A DNA stretch of 64,000 nt from Bermanella sp. WJH001 (GTDB lineage Bacteria; Pseudomonadota; Gammaproteobacteria; Pseudomonadales; Oceanobacteraceae). Both the position numbers and the translations under genes were made by a program. Positions 37,572 through 46,448 of the stretch are shown piece after piece. The notes beneath the pieces are model-generated. The model was not told where the DNA came from. It did no database searches and was given only the letters and a program-made list of their open reading frames with translations. Every line of letters begins with the position of its first letter. Position 1 is the first letter of the stretch. Location: contig NZ_JASJOO010000002.1 in assembly GCF_030070105.1 (NCBI RefSeq), positions 1,054,001 to 1,118,000 on the forward strand, given 5' to 3'.

Positions 37572-38417
37572 TTAGCCTTTAAGCTGAGCAGCAACTTCTG
37601 CAGCGAAGTCAGTTTCTTCTTTCTCGATACCTTCACCCACTTCGATACGGATGAAGCTTACTACTTCAGCACCTGCCGCTTTCGCTAGTTTAGCGATAGT
37701 TAGTTCAGGGTTCTTAACGAAAGGCTGCTCTAGTAAGCTGTTTTCTTTAAGGAATTTCTGGATACGACCACCCATCATTTTCTCAACGATTTCAGCAGGC
37801 TTGCCTTCCATATCAGGCTGAGCTTTGATGATGTCTTTTTCAGCTTCAACCACTTCAGCAGGCATATCAGCTGGAGCTAATACGCGAGGGTTAACCGCTG
37901 TTACGTGCATTGCGATGTCACGGGCTAACTCTTCAGTACCACCTTTTAATGCTACAAGAGCAGCAATACGGTTGTTAGAGTGAACGTAACCAGCAACCAA
38001 CTCACCTTCTAGCAATTCAGCGCGACGAGGAGAAATGTTTTCACCGATTTTTTGAACCAAAGCTTCACGCTCAGAATCCAAAAGACCTACAACTTCAGTG
38101 TTCTTAGCTTCAAAAGCCGCATCAGCGATTTTGTTAGCAAAACCAAGGAAGTCTTCGTTTTTAGCAGCAAAGTCAGTTTCAGAGTTAACTTCAACTAGGA
38201 TTGCAGCAGAGTTGTCAGCAGCCGTTTTAATTACTACAACACCTTCAGCAGCAGTACGACCTGCTTTTTTAGCGGCTTTAAGGCCAGAGTTCTTACGCAT
38301 CTCTTCAATGGCAAGATCGATGTCGCCATTAGCTTCTTGAAGTGCTTTTTTACACTCCATCATGCCAAGACCAGTACGCTCACGTAATTCTTTAACTAAT
38401 TTTGCAGAAACTGCCAT
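37572..38417 (-). CDS. tsf: Elongation factor Ts
   Basis: The 281-residue guanine-nucleotide exchange factor regenerates EF-Tu-GTP. The N-terminal UBA-like domain ([20 protein letters not shown], then [19 protein letters not shown]) and the core with [16 protein letters not shown], which contains the TDFV-like EF-Tu contact, are clear. The C-terminal dimerisation region follows. ATG 38417 has AGGTG 6 bases upstream and gives the conserved MAxSAxLVKELR start. Confidence 0.96.
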   Translation of the reverse strand: MAVSAKLVKELRERTGLGMMECKKALQEANGDIDLAIEEMRKNSGLKAAKKAGRTAAEGVVVIKTAADNSAAILVEVNSETDFAAKNEDFLGFANKIADAAFEAKNTEVVGLLDSEREALVQKIGENISPRRAELLEGELVAGYVHSNNRIAALVALKGGTEELARDIAMHVTAVNPRVLAPADMPAEVVEAEKDIIKAQPDMEGKPAEIVEKMMGGRIQKFLKENSLLEQPFVKNPELTIAKLAKAAGAEVVSFIRIEVGEGIEKEETDFAAEVAAQLKG

Positions 38418-38451
38418 AGTCATCACCTAAATTTGATCTAAAAATTCTTTT

Positions 38452-38475
38452 AAAAAAAGGGGGCTAGCCCCCTTT
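38452..38475 (-). terminator. Intrinsic terminator/attenuator between rpsB and tsf
   Basis: The perfect 20-bp palindrome AAAGGGGGCTAGCCCCCTTT is followed on the minus strand by further T residues. Its place between the rpsB stop and the tsf start suggests that it reduces read-through into tsf, as in other bacteria. Confidence 0.8.
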
Positions 38476-38506
38476 CTTATTTTACAGCTTAATATTTAAA
38501 CAAATA

Positions 38507-39241
38507 TTACTCAGCTGCTGGCGCTTCTTCTGCTTTAGCAGGTGCAGCTGCTTGACCAGCTTCAGTTTTACCTTCAATACATGCATCAGCAACAGCAGAA
38601 GTGAAGATTTCGATTGCGCGGATCGCGTCATCGTTACCAGGAATAACATAGTCAACGCCATCTGGGTTGCTGTTAGTATCCACGATACCGATTACAGGGA
38701 TACCTAGCTTGTTCGCTTCTTGAATAGCGATACGCTCGTGATCAACGTCAATAACGAAGATAGCGTCAGGTAAACCACCCATGTTTTTAATACCACCGAT
38801 AGAGCGCTCAAGCTTCTCCATCTCACGAGTACGCATTAGAGCTTCTTTCTTAGTAAGCTGCTCAAAAGTACCATCTTTCTTTTGTGCTTCAAGGTCAGCT
38901 AGACGCTTGATAGATTGACGGATAGTTTTGTAGTTAGTCAGCATACCACCTAACCAGCGGTGAGCTACGAAAGGCATGTTTGCACGAGCAGCTTGCTCTT
39001 GGATTACTTTAGAAGCAGCACGCTTAGTACCCACGAAAAGAACGTGGTTATTCTTAGAAGTCATACCCTTAACAACGTTCAACGCTTCGTTGAATGCTGG
39101 CACAGTGTGCTCAAGGTTGATGATATGAATCTTGTTACGAGCACCAAAAATGAATTTACCCATTTTTGGATTCCAGTAACGAGTCTGGTGACCAAAGTGA
39201 ACGCCTGCTTTAAGCAGGTCACGCATTGTAACTTGTGCCAT
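38507..39241 (-). CDS. rpsB: 30S ribosomal protein S2
   Basis: This is the 244-residue S2 of the small ribosomal subunit. Characteristic segments are [20 protein letters not shown] at the N-terminus, [62 protein letters not shown] and [21 protein letters not shown]. The tail is Ala/Glu rich. It heads the long minus-strand translation and envelope block. Confidence 0.97.
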   Translation of the reverse strand: MAQVTMRDLLKAGVHFGHQTRYWNPKMGKFIFGARNKIHIINLEHTVPAFNEALNVVKGMTSKNNHVLFVGTKRAASKVIQEQAARANMPFVAHRWLGGMLTNYKTIRQSIKRLADLEAQKKDGTFEQLTKKEALMRTREMEKLERSIGGIKNMGGLPDAIFVIDVDHERIAIQEANKLGIPVIGIVDTNSNPDGVDYVIPGNDDAIRAIEIFTSAVADACIEGKTEAGQAAAPAKAEEAPAAE

Positions 39242-39425
39242 GATAAATACCTATTTATAGGGTTAGGCCTCCATGTATCCCATTGTCCAATCCTAAGCTT
39301 TTGAGGGCTCAAGACACCCAGAACGATGTGTCGATACATGTGCGGATTTATATAATGTTTACCCTTGGCAGCCTAAGACCGCAAAGAGCGCGCGCTTTAT
39401 ACCATAATCAAGGCCCAATTGGGAA
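39242..39425 (-). promoter_or_regulatory. rpsB promoter and untranslated leader
   Basis: On the minus strand a TATAAA -10 box (39396-39401) is preceded by TATGG and followed by a GCGCGCGC discriminator, typical of stringently controlled ribosomal promoters. The -35 is weak (TTCCCA with 18-bp spacing). The roughly 150-base leader down to the ATG is where S2 autoregulation acts in other gammaproteobacteria. I did not model its fold. Confidence 0.55.
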
Positions 39426-39532
39426 GAAATTTTAGTAATTAAAAGCCTGTTTCGTGGCGGCTAGTTATTCATCTATTGCCCATAAGTGAGTACAATAGCC
39501 GGCTAATTAAACTAAGAGTGAATACCTTACCC

Positions 39533-40321
39533 ATGGCTGTGACCATCAAAACTCCAGAAGAAATCGAAAAAATGCGCGTAGCCGGTCGCTTGGCTGCCGA
39601 AGTGCTGGAAATGATTGGCGAATATGTCAAGCCAGGCGTGACCACAGGCGAACTGGATCGCATTTGCCACGATTACATCGTAAATACGCAACAGGCTATT
39701 CCTGCACCTTTAAACTATGGCAACCCGCCATTTCCAAAATCTATCTGCACCTCGGTGAATCACGTGATTTGTCACGGCATCCCAAGTGATGAAAAAATTC
39801 TAAAGAAAGGTGATAGCGTCAATATCGACGTTACCGTTATTAAAGACGGGTACCACGGCGACACCAGTAAGATGTTTTTTGTTGGCGAGCCAAAACCTGC
39901 CGACAAACGCCTTGTGGAGATCACCCAAGAGTGCATGTACAAAGGCATGGCTTTAGTGAAACCAGGTGCGCAACTTGGCGACATTGGCCACGTTATCCAA
40001 CAACATGCTGAAGCCAATTACTACACAGTTGTACGTGAATACTGTGGTCACGGTATCGGCAAAGGTTTTCACGAAGAACCTCAAGTGATGCATTATGGTC
40101 GCCCAGGCACCGGCATGGCTCTTAAAGAGGGTATGTGTTTTACGATTGAGCCCATGATTAACCAAGGCAAACCACAAAGTAAGCTTTTAGGTGATCATTG
40201 GACGGTTATCACTAAAGATCGCAAATTAAGCGCACAATGGGAGCACACCTGCCTTGTGACCAAAGACGGCATAGAAGTGTTAACCCGCCGCAAAGAAGAA
40301 GTGTTTCCTTGGGAGCAATAA
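39533..40321 (+). CDS. map: Methionine aminopeptidase type I
   Basis: The 262-residue cytosolic dimetal enzyme removes N-terminal methionine from nascent proteins. Metal ligands are seen in NIDVTVIKDGYHGDTSKMF (two Asp), GHGIGKGFHEEPQV (His) and FTIEPM (Glu), with the last Glu in QWEHTCLV. Type Ia length with no N-terminal extension. ATG 39533 is selected; the earlier frame start lacks family support. It is divergent from rpsB, the standard gammaproteobacterial map/rpsB arrangement, and glnD begins 2 bp after its stop. Confidence 0.95.
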   Translation: MAVTIKTPEEIEKMRVAGRLAAEVLEMIGEYVKPGVTTGELDRICHDYIVNTQQAIPAPLNYGNPPFPKSICTSVNHVICHGIPSDEKILKKGDSVNIDVTVIKDGYHGDTSKMFFVGEPKPADKRLVEITQECMYKGMALVKPGAQLGDIGHVIQQHAEANYYTVVREYCGHGIGKGFHEEPQVMHYGRPGTGMALKEGMCFTIEPMINQGKPQSKLLGDHWTVITKDRKLSAQWEHTCLVTKDGIEVLTRRKEEVFPWEQ

Positions 40322-40323
40322 TA

Positions 40324-43014
40324 ATGGATCAGGGCTTTCTTACTAAAATATTCGACGAAACCGCTTTTCGTCAGGCTATTGCTGATGGCAAGCCCGCCAT
40401 TCCTCTTTTCAAAGAGGCCATCCGCCATAGTCAAACTGTGATGGATGAACACTTCAGAAAAACATTAGACGCCGTCACACTCGTACACGCTCGCTCTTGG
40501 TTTATGGACCAATTGCTCAAACACGCTTGGCTAAAGTTTTTCCCTGAAAGCATTAACAATATCGCCCTACTTGCGGTTGGTGGTTATGGCCGTGGTGAAT
40601 TACACCCTAAAAGCGATATCGACATACTGCTACTAAACAAAGACGAAGACGCATTCAGCGCTAATAGTGAAGCCATGCAAGGCTTTATTACCTTTATGTG
40701 GGACATCAAACTTGATGTGGGTCACGGGGTAAGAACCATTGATGATTGCAAAAACGAGGCTGCCAAGGATCTCACCATTGCCACCAATCTAATGGAAACA
40801 CGTACTTTAATTGGTGCAGATGAACTCAGAGAAACCATGCGTGACATAACTGGCCCTAACCACATTTGGCCCAGCAATGAATTCTTCCAAGCCAAATGGC
40901 AAGAACAGGAAGAACGTCACAACAAACACCATGATACGGATTACAACCTAGAGCCCAACATTAAAAAAGGCCAAGGTGGGTTACGTGATATTCATACTGT
41001 GGTCTGGGTGCTTGAGCGTCACTTTGGTAGCCATGAACTAGAAAACCTTACCAAACAAGGCATTCTCACCGATTTTGAATATGGCATGCTGCATCGTTGC
41101 CGTGATTTTTTATGGCAAATTCGTTACGCCTTACACATTGTTACGGGTCGCGAAGAAGATCAATTGCTGTTTGATTTCCAAAAAGAAATCGCTGAAATTT
41201 TAGGCTTTGAAGATGACCAAGAACAATTGGCCGTCGAACACATGATGCATCAATATTATCGTTACAGCCTCGCACTGAACGAACTTAATGATCTTCTCAT
41301 GCTGTTATTTAAAGAGCTCATTATTGATAGTCAACAGCCTGCTGACATTGTGCCGATTAATGAATATTTTCAACGTAACAATGATTACCTTGAAGCCACG
41401 GACATTGATTTATTTACGCACACTCCCAATGCCATGCTGGAGGTGTTTTATTACCTAGCCAGTGATAGCAGTTTAAAAGGTGTCAGAGCCAACACCATAA
41501 GAGCGCTGCGTGATAGTCGCCACTTGATTGACGAAGACTTCCGTACACATCCAGATAATGTTCGTACCTTCATGGCGATCATGCGCAGTAACGATCATGT
41601 GACCCGCGAACTGGAGCGCATGCTGAACTACGGCATTCTTGGCCAATACATCCCTGAATTTGGTGCGATTATCGGTCACATGCAACATGATTTATTTCAT
41701 AGCTACACCGTTGACCAACACAGCTTGCGTGCCATCAAATTTATTCGCCGATTACGTTTTGGTGATGAGAAAGAATTATTCCCACTGGCTAGCAAGCTTA
41801 TTCACAATATCGCCAAAAAAGAAATTTTGTATCTAGCCGCGCTGTTACATGACGTAGGTAAAGTATTACCAGGTGAGCACGAAATAACTGGCGCTGAAAT
41901 CGCTGAAAAATTTTGTGCGCAACACGGCTTAAGCCAAAAAGACAGCGACTTGGTGGTCTGGCTGATTCGCAACCATTTACTCTACTCACAAACATCTCAA
42001 CGCTTAGACCTTGCAGACCCAGATGCAATTCACCACTTTGCCACGCAAATGGGTGATCGTCGCCATCTTGATTATCTATTCGTATTTAGTGCAGCCGATA
42101 TATACAGCACCAATAAAAAGCTTTGGACGGGCTGGCGCGCCGAACAAATGCGCACACTATACAGTGAAACCTTACACCTTATTCGTCGTGGGCTAGACGT
42201 GCCCATCGATAAAGATGAGTGGGTAAAAGAAACTCAAATAGCCGTTATCGAGCGCCTAAGCGAATACGGTTATCAAGAAGAAGATGTTTATGAAATGTGG
42301 GCAAACCCAGGGGATGAATATTTTCTACGTGAAAATGTCGACACCCTAGTTTGGCATGCCCTAGCGTTATTTAAACATAAAGACACCAACAAACCTTTGG
42401 TTTTAATTGGCGATACCAGCGACAAAGCCCGTGAAGGTGCCACGCAAATTTTCATTCACATGAAAGATCAGCCACACTTATTTGCCGCCATGACCGCTGC
42501 GTTAGATCAACTGCATCTAAACATTCAAGATGCGCGGATCATTACCTCTGCCAATAACAACGCGTTGGATACCTACATCGTTTTAGACGAAAATGGCAAA
42601 CCTATCAGTGAAACCATTCGCCTAGAAAAAATTCAACGTACCTTAGAAGAAGCTCTCTCTCACCCAGAAGAGTTTCCAAAACTTATTCAGCGCCGAACCT
42701 CAAGGCAACTAAAGCAGTTTGACTTCAAGCCCATTGTGAATCTGAGTAACGACCCGTTTACCAAACGAAGTTTACTGGAGGTAATTGCCCCTGATCGTCC
42801 AGGCCTACTTGCGCGTATGGGTCGATTATTTATGGAATATGAAATTTCATTAGAAACGGCAAAAATATTGACCGAAGGTGAAAAAATAGACGATATTTTT
42901 TATATCACTGATAAAAACGGCGAGCCATTTAGCGACCCCAATTTCTGCCGTCAATTGCAAAGCGCGGTTATTGAAGCGCTCACCGAGCAAGTTGAACTGC
43001 AAGCCACACTATAG
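40324..43014 (+). CDS. glnD: Bifunctional uridylyltransferase/uridylyl-removing enzyme GlnD
   Basis: The 896-residue nitrogen sensor adds or removes UMP on PII proteins according to glutamine. Domains in order are nucleotidyltransferase (GGYGRGELHPKSDIDILLL near residue 80), the GlnD PII-UTase linker, HD phosphohydrolase (LAALLHDVGKVLPGEHE near residue 510) and two C-terminal ACT domains (about 700-780 and 815-890, with VIAPDRPGLLARMG) that bind glutamine. ATG 40324 with GGGAG 9 bases upstream lies 2 bp after map, and the pair is an operon as in related bacteria. Confidence 0.96.
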   Translation: MDQGFLTKIFDETAFRQAIADGKPAIPLFKEAIRHSQTVMDEHFRKTLDAVTLVHARSWFMDQLLKHAWLKFFPESINNIALLAVGGYGRGELHPKSDIDILLLNKDEDAFSANSEAMQGFITFMWDIKLDVGHGVRTIDDCKNEAAKDLTIATNLMETRTLIGADELRETMRDITGPNHIWPSNEFFQAKWQEQEERHNKHHDTDYNLEPNIKKGQGGLRDIHTVVWVLERHFGSHELENLTKQGILTDFEYGMLHRCRDFLWQIRYALHIVTGREEDQLLFDFQKEIAEILGFEDDQEQLAVEHMMHQYYRYSLALNELNDLLMLLFKELIIDSQQPADIVPINEYFQRNNDYLEATDIDLFTHTPNAMLEVFYYLASDSSLKGVRANTIRALRDSRHLIDEDFRTHPDNVRTFMAIMRSNDHVTRELERMLNYGILGQYIPEFGAIIGHMQHDLFHSYTVDQHSLRAIKFIRRLRFGDEKELFPLASKLIHNIAKKEILYLAALLHDVGKVLPGEHEITGAEIAEKFCAQHGLSQKDSDLVVWLIRNHLLYSQTSQRLDLADPDAIHHFATQMGDRRHLDYLFVFSAADIYSTNKKLWTGWRAEQMRTLYSETLHLIRRGLDVPIDKDEWVKETQIAVIERLSEYGYQEEDVYEMWANPGDEYFLRENVDTLVWHALALFKHKDTNKPLVLIGDTSDKAREGATQIFIHMKDQPHLFAAMTAALDQLHLNIQDARIITSANNNALDTYIVLDENGKPISETIRLEKIQRTLEEALSHPEEFPKLIQRRTSRQLKQFDFKPIVNLSNDPFTKRSLLEVIAPDRPGLLARMGRLFMEYEISLETAKILTEGEKIDDIFYITDKNGEPFSDPNFCRQLQSAVIEALTEQVELQATL

Positions 43015-43029
43015 TGTTTTCTTGCTATT

Positions 43030-43060
43030 AAAAAGCCCAGTTAATAACTGGGCTTTTTTT
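43030..43060 (+). terminator. Intrinsic terminator of map-glnD
   Basis: The stem AAAAAGCCCAGTT/AACTGGGCTTTTT with an AAT loop and seven T follows glnD by 15 bp. Confidence 0.85.
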
Positions 43061-43116
43061 ATGCGCTTCAGATAATAAATAAAAGATGACACTTAGGGAA
43101 ACAACAGAAGGAAAAA

Positions 43117-43193
43117 TGGTCGGGACAGTAGGATTTGAACCTACGACCCCCAGCACCCCATGCTGGTGCGCTACCAGGCTGCGCTATGCCCCG
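43117..43193 (-). tRNA. tRNA-Pro, anticodon GGG
   Basis: The 77-nt cloverleaf is readable on the minus strand. The acceptor CGGGGCA pairs with TGTCCCG, the D arm is GCGCAGCCTGGTAGCGC, the anticodon stem CCAGC/GCTGG has loop ATGGGGT giving anticodon GGG, the T arm has GTTCAAATC, and CCA is encoded. It reads the proline codons CCC and CCU. It stands alone between glnD and the lipase gene. Confidence 0.96.
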
Positions 43194-43327
43194 ACACCAC
43201 TTACTAAATTGAGTAAGTGGGCGGACTATATACTAAGCATTTAATTTTGTGAAGGTTTTCACTTTATCAAACGACACAATTTAAATGAAAACAGACCCTG
43301 TTATTCATTTATGCAATATATTAAATA

Positions 43328-44179
43328 TTAATTACCACCAAAACCAAACATAGAGAAATCTGATTTATATGGCACTTCATTCGCCTGTGCTTGCTTGCTC
43401 TGAATGAGCGTCAAATAAGTGTGCATTTTATGGGCTTCAAGATTACTTTCATTCGGTACTGATGTGACAAACTTGGTGGCTCGCAACATACTTTTCACCC
43501 CAGAGGTGACAGAGTAATTACTTCCCTCAAGCAAAATAATCTCTTCTCCCATGTGCCAATAAACATCTAAATTAGATATCTGTAACGGGCTTAATGGTGG
43601 CACTAACGGTACGATGTCTTTTGTTGTCACCACACGCCATAATTTCAAATTAGAAAACCTATTGGCGCCACCCACGTTAGTCACCTTAGGCTGGCCAAAG
43701 GTTATTAATTGATCCATTTTAAATCCGGCTTCTTGTAAATACATTGCTAACATCACCGCAGCGGCACCACCTAAACTGTGACCTGTCGTGCGAATCCCCT
43801 GCGCTTGATTTAAGTATGGTTTAGCATCATTAAAAATGGCCAGCGCGGCATTGGCAAAACCTTGATGCACTGCAATGCCAAGTTGCTCGTCTTGCTTTAA
43901 GTGAATGTCTAAATCGACCATGGCATTTTGTAAATTAGCCGTGCCCCTGACCGTTAAATATTGCATACCTTGGTAAACAGACAAAAAGTAACTCACTTCA
44001 ACCACAGGCAATGTGGCTTCACGAACAAGCTTATGCCCCATGGACTCAAGCTCCGTTGATTTGCCACCCTCAACATACGCAAGGGCAGAAAGTTGAGCTG
44101 TGTGTTTCATCATTGAAAAATCCGGTTCTGCCCACGCCTGAACAGAAAACAGCAACACCCATATAAAACAACGCATCAT
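43328..44179 (-). CDS. Secreted class 3 (alpha/beta hydrolase) lipase family protein
   Basis: The 281-residue protein has a signal peptide (MMRCFIWVLLFSVQAWA) and a class 3 lipase core: TVRGTANLQNAMVDLDIHL (the oxyanion-side RGT segment), then the nucleophile elbow TTGHSLGGAAAVML with Ser near residue 135, an Asp in KDIVPLVPPL and a late His in EAHKMHTY. It probably hydrolyses lipids or esters in the periplasm or outside the cell. The frame could open 23 codons earlier; ATG 44179 with AAGAG upstream gives the clean signal peptide. Confidence 0.85.
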   Translation of the reverse strand: MMRCFIWVLLFSVQAWAEPDFSMMKHTAQLSALAYVEGGKSTELESMGHKLVREATLPVVEVSYFLSVYQGMQYLTVRGTANLQNAMVDLDIHLKQDEQLGIAVHQGFANAALAIFNDAKPYLNQAQGIRTTGHSLGGAAAVMLAMYLQEAGFKMDQLITFGQPKVTNVGGANRFSNLKLWRVVTTKDIVPLVPPLSPLQISNLDVYWHMGEEIILLEGSNYSVTSGVKSMLRATKFVTSVPNESNLEAHKMHTYLTLIQSKQAQANEVPYKSDFSMFGFGGN

Positions 44180-44285
44180 TTTGAGTACTCTTAATAATTT
44201 AAAACATGAAAGATCAATGCTTGGCGGATGATACCAATGACATATCACCTGTCTATGCCATACTGCTTATTTTGCAGGATAAACC

Positions 44286-44867
44286 ATGAATATTTGTATC
44301 ATCAGCGCCAGCACCCGAGAAAAATCAGCCTCTCTTAATGTGGCCAACTTTGTGTGCACTCAACTCAAGCAACTTTCGGTCACTTCCCAAGTATCCATTT
44401 TAAATTTACACCAAGCCAACCTTCCTATGTGGCAAGAAGGCCTCACCCCAAACAGTGATATTGAAATACAACTCAACCAAGCTGATGGTTTTGTCTTTGT
44501 CGTACCCGAATGGCATGGAATGACACCACCTGCGTTTAAAAATATCTTTTTCTTTTTTAATGCCTGTTTTGCACATAAGCCAGTTTATATTGTGACTGTC
44601 AGTGCTGGCACGGGTGGGCGCTACCCTATTAGCGAACTAAGAATGAGCAGTTATAAAAATAGTTTCATCAACTACATTCCTGTTAGCACCGTTGTTGATC
44701 ATGTTAATGACACCATTAATGACAAAGGTGAGTTCATTGCACAAAGTGATTTTATTGCACAGCGTATTGATGAAGGTTTACAGTTTTTATTGGAATACTC
44801 TCACGCGCTTTGCCAAGTACGTGACAGTGCAATTTTTAAAGAAAAACGATTTAAGAACGGCTTGTAA
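44286..44867 (+). CDS. NADPH-dependent FMN reductase-like flavoprotein
   Basis: The 193-residue flavodoxin-fold protein has the phosphate-binding loop ISASTREKSASLNVANFV near residue 7, the PEWHGMTPPAFKNIFFFF segment (family Y/WxxS.P..LKN motif) near residue 78 and VSAGTGGRYPISELR that contacts the flavin. It would bind FMN and reduce quinones, azo compounds or flavin in the cytosol. It is divergent from the lipase and convergent with an AraC regulator; no functional link is evident. Confidence 0.82.
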   Translation: MNICIISASTREKSASLNVANFVCTQLKQLSVTSQVSILNLHQANLPMWQEGLTPNSDIEIQLNQADGFVFVVPEWHGMTPPAFKNIFFFFNACFAHKPVYIVTVSAGTGGRYPISELRMSSYKNSFINYIPVSTVVDHVNDTINDKGEFIAQSDFIAQRIDEGLQFLLEYSHALCQVRDSAIFKEKRFKNGL

Positions 44868-44874
44868 GTAACAT

Positions 44875-45882
44875 TCACTTATCTTCTGGGATACCGTGGC
44901 GATCACGGTATTCCCCTGGGGTTACGCCCGTCCAACGCTTAAATGCTCGCTGAAACACGCTTTGCTCAGAAAACCCCAACACCTGTGCGATATAGCTCAT
45001 TTTGTAACTTGTCTGCAACAAGTAACTAAAAGCATATTCTTTGCGCACATCATCAACAATGGATTTAAAGTTTGTACCTTGTTGTTTGAATTTGCGTTGC
45101 AAACTGCGTGAACTAACCCCTAAATAAGCCGCCGTATCTTCAAGGTTGGGCACTTTTGTGGCAAGGGTTTCAATAATGTATTGGGTAATCACTTCATTGG
45201 CGGCATTTTTTTGTTTTTTACTGACTAACAAATCCGCATAACCGGTGAGTACTTTTAATAAATCAGGGCTATAACCAAGCAAAGGCAAGGTTAATATTTC
45301 ACGGTTAAACACTATCCCAGTATATTGGCTGTTAAACGTTACAGGGCAGCCAAAAAAGGCTTCATATTCAGAGGTTTCACCATGGGGCTCATGGCTAAAA
45401 TGAATTTCAACAGGAGAAAGCTTTAAACCAATGACTTTTTTAGCAAACGCAACCCAACTGGTTACGACTTCTTCATTTAAGTGATAACTACATTGATAAT
45501 GGGGCACCCACTTTAAAGTACATGTTGTGTCTCCCATTACAAACTCAGGTCGGGAAAGATTGCCCACCAAAGACTGGTATCGACGTTGAAGCTCTAAAGC
45601 TTGAGCAATAGATTGGCAACAGTCAACTATATGGCCAAGTAGCCCCCAACGGCCACTATCCCCCCACATTCCGATACGAAAGCCCAAATCATCATAGTTC
45701 AGTTGCTCTGCGCCATATGCCAGCAACGCTTCCGAAATAGACACGTCCACCATGCGATCTGCTTCGTCTAATTGCTCTCTTGAAAGACCAACAAGTTGAT
45801 ATAAGGTTTGAGCTGGCAACCCTTCATGCACAAGATAAGCAAGATTAGTGCGAATACTGAATGCGGCTACTTGTAACTGCAC
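44875..45882 (-). CDS. AraC-family regulator (OruR/ArgR-like)
   Basis: The 335-residue protein has an N-terminal sensor domain (about 15-200) of the AraC_binding_2 type often written as arabinose-binding domain, and a C-terminal double helix-turn-helix (about 235-330). The latter includes VPNLEDTAAYLGVSSRSLQR, MSYIAQVLGFSEQSVFQRAF and RWTGVTPGEYR. Homologues regulate catabolism of amino acids, lipids or alkanes. The target is unknown; the convergent FMN reductase is not an obvious one. The start is GTG 45882 with TAGGTGA upstream. Confidence 0.87.
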   Translation of the reverse strand: MQLQVAAFSIRTNLAYLVHEGLPAQTLYQLVGLSREQLDEADRMVDVSISEALLAYGAEQLNYDDLGFRIGMWGDSGRWGLLGHIVDCCQSIAQALELQRRYQSLVGNLSRPEFVMGDTTCTLKWVPHYQCSYHLNEEVVTSWVAFAKKVIGLKLSPVEIHFSHEPHGETSEYEAFFGCPVTFNSQYTGIVFNREILTLPLLGYSPDLLKVLTGYADLLVSKKQKNAANEVITQYIIETLATKVPNLEDTAAYLGVSSRSLQRKFKQQGTNFKSIVDDVRKEYAFSYLLQTSYKMSYIAQVLGFSEQSVFQRAFKRWTGVTPGEYRDRHGIPEDK

Positions 45883-45983
45883 GCGTCACCTATAAATGAA
45901 AATTCAGGTGATATGATAAATCAAAAAAGATGGGAAAGGACTGGCAATAACACGTCAATGTTAGGATATATAAAGACACGCGC

Positions 45984-46013
45984 AAAAAACACAGCCTAGC
46001 AGGCTAGGCTGTG
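45984..46013 (-). terminator. Intrinsic terminator
   Basis: The minus-strand stem CACAGCCTAG/CTAGGCTGTG with a 4-base loop is followed by six T. It ends the small lipoprotein gene. Confidence 0.82.
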
Positions 46014-46022
46014 CAGAAGGAA

Positions 46023-46277
46023 TTAACCTTCAACCGTGCCTGTTGCAACCGCTTCTTTAACTTCTTCTACCACTTCTTCTACTGCTTCTTCAGTGCTTTC
46101 AACTGCTTCAGCCATGTCGCCTTCAACACTTTCTTGAACTTCTTCAGCGGCTTCAACCGCTTGTGCTACCTGAGCTTCTACTGCTTCAACTGCGGCTTCA
46201 GCTTGGTCATTTACGGATTCTTCGCTACATGCGATGAGTGCGAACGCTGCTACTAAGATTGCTAATTGCTTTAACAT
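46023..46277 (-). CDS. Small acidic Ala/Glu/Val-repeat lipoprotein
   Basis: The 84-residue product has a lipoprotein signal (MLKQLAILVAAFALIAC, lipobox LIAC). The mature part of about 67 residues is almost entirely Glu, Ala, Val with a few Gln, Ser and Asp, in a near-heptad pattern (EAAVEAVEAQVAQAVEAAEE). This predicts one long amphipathic helix or coiled coil standing on the membrane, reminiscent of Lpp in geometry but acidic and without a C-terminal lysine. It has its own terminator. Such proteins may buffer periplasmic distance or be stress-induced; no evidence here. Confidence 0.7.
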   Translation of the reverse strand: MLKQLAILVAAFALIACSEESVNDQAEAAVEAVEAQVAQAVEAAEEVQESVEGDMAEAVESTEEAVEEVVEEVKEAVATGTVEG

Positions 46278-46448
46278 TATATTTCCCCTTATTTAATGAC
46301 TGCTAAAAAATAGCGCCACCATCCTAGTTCAAATAGCGTTACGTCACTAGCAGCTTCGCTCTGTGGCGTGAACCAGTTCCAGATATCTTAAAAAAATGCG
46401 AAAACTGTCTATGCTTAATAGATGTACTAGCAATTTACGTTATTAAAA

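Noticed and set aside
40237-40323. Longer N-terminus of GlnD overlapping map
   Set aside because: The ATG at 40324 has a good Shine-Dalgarno sequence; the extension has unusual composition and overlaps map in another frame.
46011-46256. Phe/Cys-rich ORF on the plus strand
   Set aside because: It is the antisense of the Glu/Ala/Val lipoprotein gene; the amino acid bias is a mirror of GAA/GCT codons.
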